A stretch of 64,000 nucleotides of DNA from Citrus sinensis (Eukaryota > Streptophyta > Magnoliopsida > Sapindales > Rutaceae). The stretch is from positions 25,626,501-25,690,500 of the forward strand of contig NC_068562.1 of the NCBI RefSeq assembly GCF_022201045.2. Direction: 5' to 3'. The first letter of the stretch is position 1. Every line of letters begins with the position of its first letter. The notes beneath the pieces are model-generated. The model did not search any database. It worked only from the letters and a program-made list of their open reading frames with translations, and was not told the origin of the DNA. The translations under genes were made by a program, and so were the position numbers. This document shows, in pieces, positions 59,600 to 64,000 of the stretch.

Positions 59600-60260
59600 A
59601 ATTGATAGCCATGAAGTTAATTGTATAACTTTTGAAATGGAGACGAGTTATCTAGTACTGGTGTAGGCATTCTATTGATTAGGAATGAGGCAATATGAAA
59701 GGATTCCGATAAAAAAGAGAAAGGCAATTGAGATTGAGCAAAAAAAGTCAGACATGTCTCAACAATGTGCTTATGTTTTCTTTCAATAATGTCATTTTGT
59801 TGATAAGTATGTGGACAGATATGCCTAAAAAGAATACCTTTTTGTTGAAGAAATATTTTAAAGACCATAAATTTACCCCATATCTAACTATAATGCTTTA
59901 ATATATAAAGAAAATTATTTTTCAACAAGAAGTTTGAAATGCTTAAAGGTTTCTAAGGCTTTAGATTTAAGTGCGAGAGAAAAAAGAATCCAATAATATC
60001 TTGTAAAATCATCGACAAATGAAATATAGTATTTGTAACCATCCGTGGAGTATTTAAGGGCTGTCCTCATAAATTTGTGTGTAATAGTTCAAGTGGAGAT
60101 TTGGTCTTGATTTCAGTGACAAGAAAATGAATTTGATGCATTTTTCCATATTGATAAGCATCACAAAAATCAATAGATTGATTAGAAAATAAAATGCATA
60201 GGAAGACTTCTTTATTTAGATGACCAAATCTATTATGCAACAACTGGATTGACACACTGC
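59600..60260 (-). pseudogene. Copia GAG-pre-integrase and integrase remnant
   Basis: Minus-strand frame 60255-60067 carries LLHNRFGHLNKEVF, the H(x)4H region of the GAG-pre-integrase zinc domain, followed by KTKSPLELLHTNL. Frame 59868-59617 carries the integrase core end: HICPHTYQQNDIIERKHKHI (with the conserved Glu), then VETCLTFFAQSQLP and INRMPTPVLDNSSPF. A decayed stretch separates them. Confidence 0.85.
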
Positions 60261-60889
60261 CTATGGTAAGGAAACTTGTAGAAACAGAACTAAGATAGGT
60301 TGCAGAATTATGCCTATTTTGTATAACAAAACTTGATTGTTAGACTCTTGTAGAGAGTTTACAACTTTATTATTGAGAAGAACTGACAACATAGAAATTG
60401 ATTTGAATTTTTTTGAAATAGAATCTGCAGAGTGAAGAAGAGAGTCATCATGTGACAGTTGCTTGCAGAGACCACCTTCAACTATCCCCTGTGTCATCAA
60501 GCCATCTTGTCCTTGATAAAGCACATATTAGAAGAAAATTCAATGATTACGTTATTATCTTAAAAAAAACTTAGATATACTGATAAGGTTCTTGGTGATT
60601 TTAGGAATACATAAAGTATTGGTTAAAGACAAATGTATCTAAATAGGTATAAAGATAAGTGCAGCCAATTTGTGTAATAATAAGATCTTGACCATTTCTA
60701 ACTAATAACAATTGAGAGTCATGATAAGGCTTACCTTTAGCTAGATTTTGTACATTATTAGTGAGATGATGAGTTGCTCCACTGTTTAGGTACTAACCTT
60801 GATCTCTAACCCCTTCTGAGGTAACCATATAAGCAGCTCTTGAGCCTTGATTCTAATTTGAAAAATGATGCTACATTGGAGAATTTGGA

Positions 60890-61960
60890 ACAAAATTCCC
60901 ATTGAACATGTTTCTACAATCAGCAGCAGAGTGATTTATTTGAAACAAATTTGACAAGTGATATTTCCTTTGCTACTTCCTCTGCCAAAACCACAAGAGA
61001 ATCCAACATTCCCACTAAATCCACCATTTCCATTAAATCCATTATCGAATCCACTATTTCCATTAAATCCACTAGAGAATCCACCATTTCGGGTAAAAAC
61101 ACCAAGAAAAACACATCTACCTTGAATTTTGTTCCCTATAACCACATCTGCCATATCCAAAGCCTCCCTTGTTATTATAGTTATCATTTCTACTCTTATT
61201 CACATAATTTTCATTCTAATTTCCTTGATTATTAGCATTCCATCCAACATTCTTTCCTGATCTCTTTTGATTATTTCCACCCTGAGCTAAGTTAGCTCAA
61301 AGTTCAACGTAGCTTCTTTAGCCACATTAGAGTAAGCACTTTAAGTCTAACTTCATGAGTTAACAACATATAATATGCCTCATTAATGCTCATTTTAAGA
61401 ACATTTGCTTCAATATATACCACAACAAGATAATAAGGTTGGCCTAATCCAAAGATTAAGTGGGTGATAAAGTCAAAGGGGCTAACTGGACCATCAGCAA
61501 CTGCTAATTCATCAGTCATAGACCTCCGTTTACCAAAATACTCTGTAATAGACATAGATCATTTGTTAAGATTGTTAAACATCTTTAAATGCACTTTTTT
61601 GGCTGCAATTTTCAGAACCAAACTATTACTCTAAGCTAGTACAAAGTTCTTAGAAAGTTTTAGAATTTACCACAAGACTTAAGATCTCAACATTAATGGA
61701 TGACAAGAGTCAGCTCAAGAGCATCTGATCATAGCTTTTCCAAGTAGCATATGTAGGATTTTTAGAGACAACGGCATCAGTACTTGCTGATTCACTAGTT
61801 AGAAACTAATTTGGACAAGCAAACGATCCATCAAGAAAACCTTTTAGTTCATTTTGGCTTGAATAGAGGAAAGGATATGTGATTTATGGTGTAGTTTGAC
61901 TTGTCAAGCTTGATCGGTGTTTTGAAAGTAAATGACGAAATTGAAGATGAAACATTTGCA
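60890..61960 (-). pseudogene. Copia gag remnant with broken zinc knuckle
   Basis: The minus strand near 61555-61304 encodes a gag/UBN2-like segment (SITEYFGKRRSMTDELAVAD ... FITHLIFGLGQPY). Further on, 61187-60936 gives a Gly/Asn/Phe-rich linker (GFNGNSGFDNGFNGNGGF), then CQICFK. The rest of the CX2CX4HX4C knuckle appears only in another frame, so a one-base loss breaks it near 60937. Confidence 0.75.
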
Positions 61961-61995
61961 TTGAGACTTGAAGAAGCCATAAAGGTGTTGTGACT

Positions 61996-62008
61996 GGCTC
62001 TGATGCCA
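61996..62008 (-). other. Primer binding site of the Copia element
   Basis: On the minus strand TGGCATCAGAGCC follows the 5' LTR, one change from the usual initiator tRNA-Met site TGGTATCAGAGCC. Confidence 0.75.
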
Positions 62009-62899
62009 AATCAAAATTTATTTTGCTGTTCTGGACTCTTTAGTTGGTAAGAAAAGTGAGAGAAAGCTTGAGAAAATTTTATTGTTCATACATTCAATGA
62101 ATGAGATTGTTAAAGCTTGATCAAACTTAATCAACCAAGATTCCCCAAGACTGCTCTAAACACTCTGATGTTTGACTAAGAAACACTTTAAGAAACAAAT
62201 AAAAGATACACAGAAAGAAGCCGAAGAACAGCAATCAACCAAAAGAAAAAACAGTTTAAGTGGTTCAGCCTGGAGATGGCTTACATCCACTGAAGAATAG
62301 AGCAGTAATCTTTATTCAATCACCAGAAACAAGATACAAGATTATAGATGAAGTTACAGGAATCCCTCATAGTGATTTCTTATCTCTTAAGGCTATTTAT
62401 ACACACGTAAAAGAGCACAGAAATCTCTCTCAACAGTCAGCTATCCTCTGTAATCCGATAACCCAGATTTTTCCCGCTCTTGTAACAGAACATAACAACC
62501 TTCTGAGACACGTGTTTGATTCACGTTAGCCAAGGCTCCAAAACGGCACTCAGCAAAGACGTATTGGTTAAGTGGAAGCACGTGACCATCACGTGTTTCA
62601 TTTATTCACACATGGATGATCAAACAGTTTTGTCATACGGTTTTGCATGACTTTAACCGACCAGTCGTATTCTGTTCCAATCACGAACTGACATGTCGTA
62701 TGAATTTCTGGAAACCAGTTTCAGAGCTCACACTTCAACAGAGATTAAAAGCTTATATACTAACATCCAGAACTTTCTACACACATACATCAATTTCACA
62801 ACCATTAACAACTTTTGCTGATTGGACTGCCACATCACCAATATCAGGTATAAAGAACTTAATGAACTTAATGAAATTAACCATCATGTATTCTTAACG
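62009..62899 (-). repeat. 5' LTR of the Copia element, interrupted by a solo LTR
   Basis: The outer parts (62009-62107 and 62741-62899) match the 3' LTR in order. The middle 633 bp is a later insertion. Confidence 0.85.
62103..62745. mobile_element. Solo LTR, 633 bp, with 5-bp target duplication GAGAT
   Basis: Body 62108-62740 begins TGTTAAAGCTTG and ends CACTTCAACA. GAGAT is present on both sides (62103-62107 and 62741-62745). Removing the insert restores colinearity with the other Copia LTR (GAATGAGATTACAAGCTCAT). It holds a TTTAAGTGGTTCAGCCTGG segment similar in place and wording to the ACGTGGTTCGGC motif of the solo LTR at 35.3 kb, suggesting a related LTR class. Open frames inside are not genes. 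Confidence 0.9.
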
Positions 62900-64000
62900 A
62901 AGTAAGAGAAAATACAATAGAGAGGAACACATATGATACTTCTCTGGTATGACAAAGATGAACGTATATGATACTTCTCTCTTAATATGAGCTTTCCAAA
63001 ATTGATAATGATCTTATCTCACTAGAATTTTATTCCAGAGAAGTTCAAATTATGAGGAATTCCTTGCTAGAGAATCTTGGTGGGATTAGCATATCACTTC
63101 CATTAAATAAAATCTAATTTAACAATTGCTAATTTTAGTATTAAACAAAAATAAATTAAGGAAAATATTAATAAATGTTGCATACTTAAACGAACATATG
63201 AAGATTAACTTAAAACCATATTGTTTTAGTATTAATACTATCCTTACTTATTTCTGATATTAAGTTTGTATACTCGCTGACATGGCAGTTGATGTAGCAC
63301 TATCAAATTAGCAGCTACCTCAGCTTTTTTTTTTTTTTATATAAATATTTTAGCTTTTAAAATAATTAACAATTAACAACTTTTTTTTCTAACCTTTGCT
63401 CCTGATTTATTGTAAACGAAGCTAAGAAAAAAAATAATGACGAAAAAGATAGTGTGAGACATTAACGTTTAATTAGATTGTTCATTTTTAATTTATTTTT
63501 AAGCAATAATATTTATTAAAAAAGTAGCTGACACGGAACATGCCAAATCAGTTGCCATGTCAGGGAGTATACAATTTCAGGATCAGAAGTATAGCATTAT
63601 GGTTATTTTAAAGAAAGTCAATCAAAATTACGGTTTTTTTTTATAAAAAAATTTAAGCTTCTCCGAAATCAAATTTGGATATGTAATTTAATAGTCCAAA
63701 AAATAAATAAAAGAGAGTTTAATCGAGCCCATGGAGAAGAATCTAAAAATCCAGCCCAAATAGTCTGTAAATTCACATGCTTAATGCTTAACACACACAT
63801 AAACCTCGAATCCTCAAGGCAACAGCAAAGGGAGACCAAAGAGACAACCTCGGCGAGCTTCGCTCAGTTGAATGATTAATAAAACATAACATAAAGACAC
63901 TTCAAACGCTTTTGGTCAATCCTTATTCCTCTGTTTAATCTAATTCTTTGCACCCACAAAATCAAAAGCACATCACTTTCCTCGGCGTAGCAAAATAAAT
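62900..64000. other. Right-edge intergenic region, no recognised gene
   Basis: AT-rich to about 63720. The last 280 bp is more balanced in composition (CCTCGGCGAGCTTCGCTCAG, 63847-63866) and could be the promoter, leader or trailer of a gene beyond the window. No coding exon can be defended. Confidence 0.4.

Larger units (their letters stand above)
56308..62899 (-). mobile_element. Decayed Ty1/Copia LTR retrotransposon, minus strand
   Basis: Reading right to left: 5' LTR (62899-62009, itself carrying a solo LTR), primer site (62008-61996), gag, GAG-pre-integrase, integrase, reverse transcriptase, RNase H, polypurine tract (56632-56621) and 3' LTR (56620-56308). The order INT-RT-RNase H is diagnostic of Copia. 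Many stops and frameshifts, and at least two insertions inside the RT region, make it inactive. The LTR start TGTTAAGAATACATGGT is clear, but the 3' end lacks an obvious CA and no target duplication was confirmed. Confidence 0.88.

Noticed and set aside
62260..62897. 89-aa and 93-aa frames
   Set aside because: The first is contained in the 62.1-62.7 kb solo LTR and the second begins in it and runs into the Copia LTR; they have no protein similarity.
1..64000. CRISPR arrays, operons, riboswitches, bacterial-type elements, tRNA or rRNA genes
   Set aside because: No regularly spaced direct repeats, no polycistronic organisation and no cloverleaf or rRNA-like segment were seen; the window is plant nuclear DNA.

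Overview
This is a gene-sparse, AT-rich plant nuclear window, almost certainly from a eudicot. The evidence is GT-AG introns, a SKOR/GORK-type outward K+ channel, a WAT1/MtN21 transporter, a family-1 UDP-glycosyltransferase with a PSPG box, a secreted subtilase, a type I MADS gene and typical plant transposons. A woody rosid such as Citrus would fit, but the sequence alone does not settle the species. There is no operon logic. The six genes stand apart and are separated by repeats.

Layout: 1-11 kb is intergenic, with microsatellites, small tandem repeats and transposon remnants. 11.2-15.1 kb holds a complete 7-exon WAT1-related transporter (370 aa, +). 16.9-17.9 kb holds an intronless type I MADS-box gene (+). 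18-27 kb is repeat-dominated: a 953-bp Mutator-like element with a perfect 9-bp target duplication, a long-hairpin MITE, a degenerate tandem array and a 2.7-kb LTR element carrying only gag/protease remnants. 27.5-30.0 kb holds a two-exon gene (-) for an acidic, probably N-myristoylated protein. 31-38 kb holds more terminal-inverted-repeat elements, one of them split by a solo LTR.

38.5-40.1 kb holds a UGT92A-like glycosyltransferase with a one-base frameshift. 41.2-43.4 kb holds an intact intronless subtilase (744 aa). 43.9-46.8 kb holds further MITE/hAT-like elements. 47.1-50.0 kb is a scrambled endogenous pararetrovirus-like fragment lying between two (TA)n tracts. It contains a duplicated reverse transcriptase, a displaced zinc knuckle and a 61-bp inversion. 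50.8-55.7 kb holds a complete 13-exon SKOR/GORK K+ channel (821 aa, all exon phases consistent), preceded by a short uORF whose stop overlaps the main ATG. 56.3-62.9 kb holds a decayed Ty1/Copia element on the minus strand, broken by at least three later insertions. The last 1.1 kb has no recognised gene.

Exon boundaries were set by hand from splice consensus, reading phase and family similarity. Identity figures are counts by eye. No database search was run.
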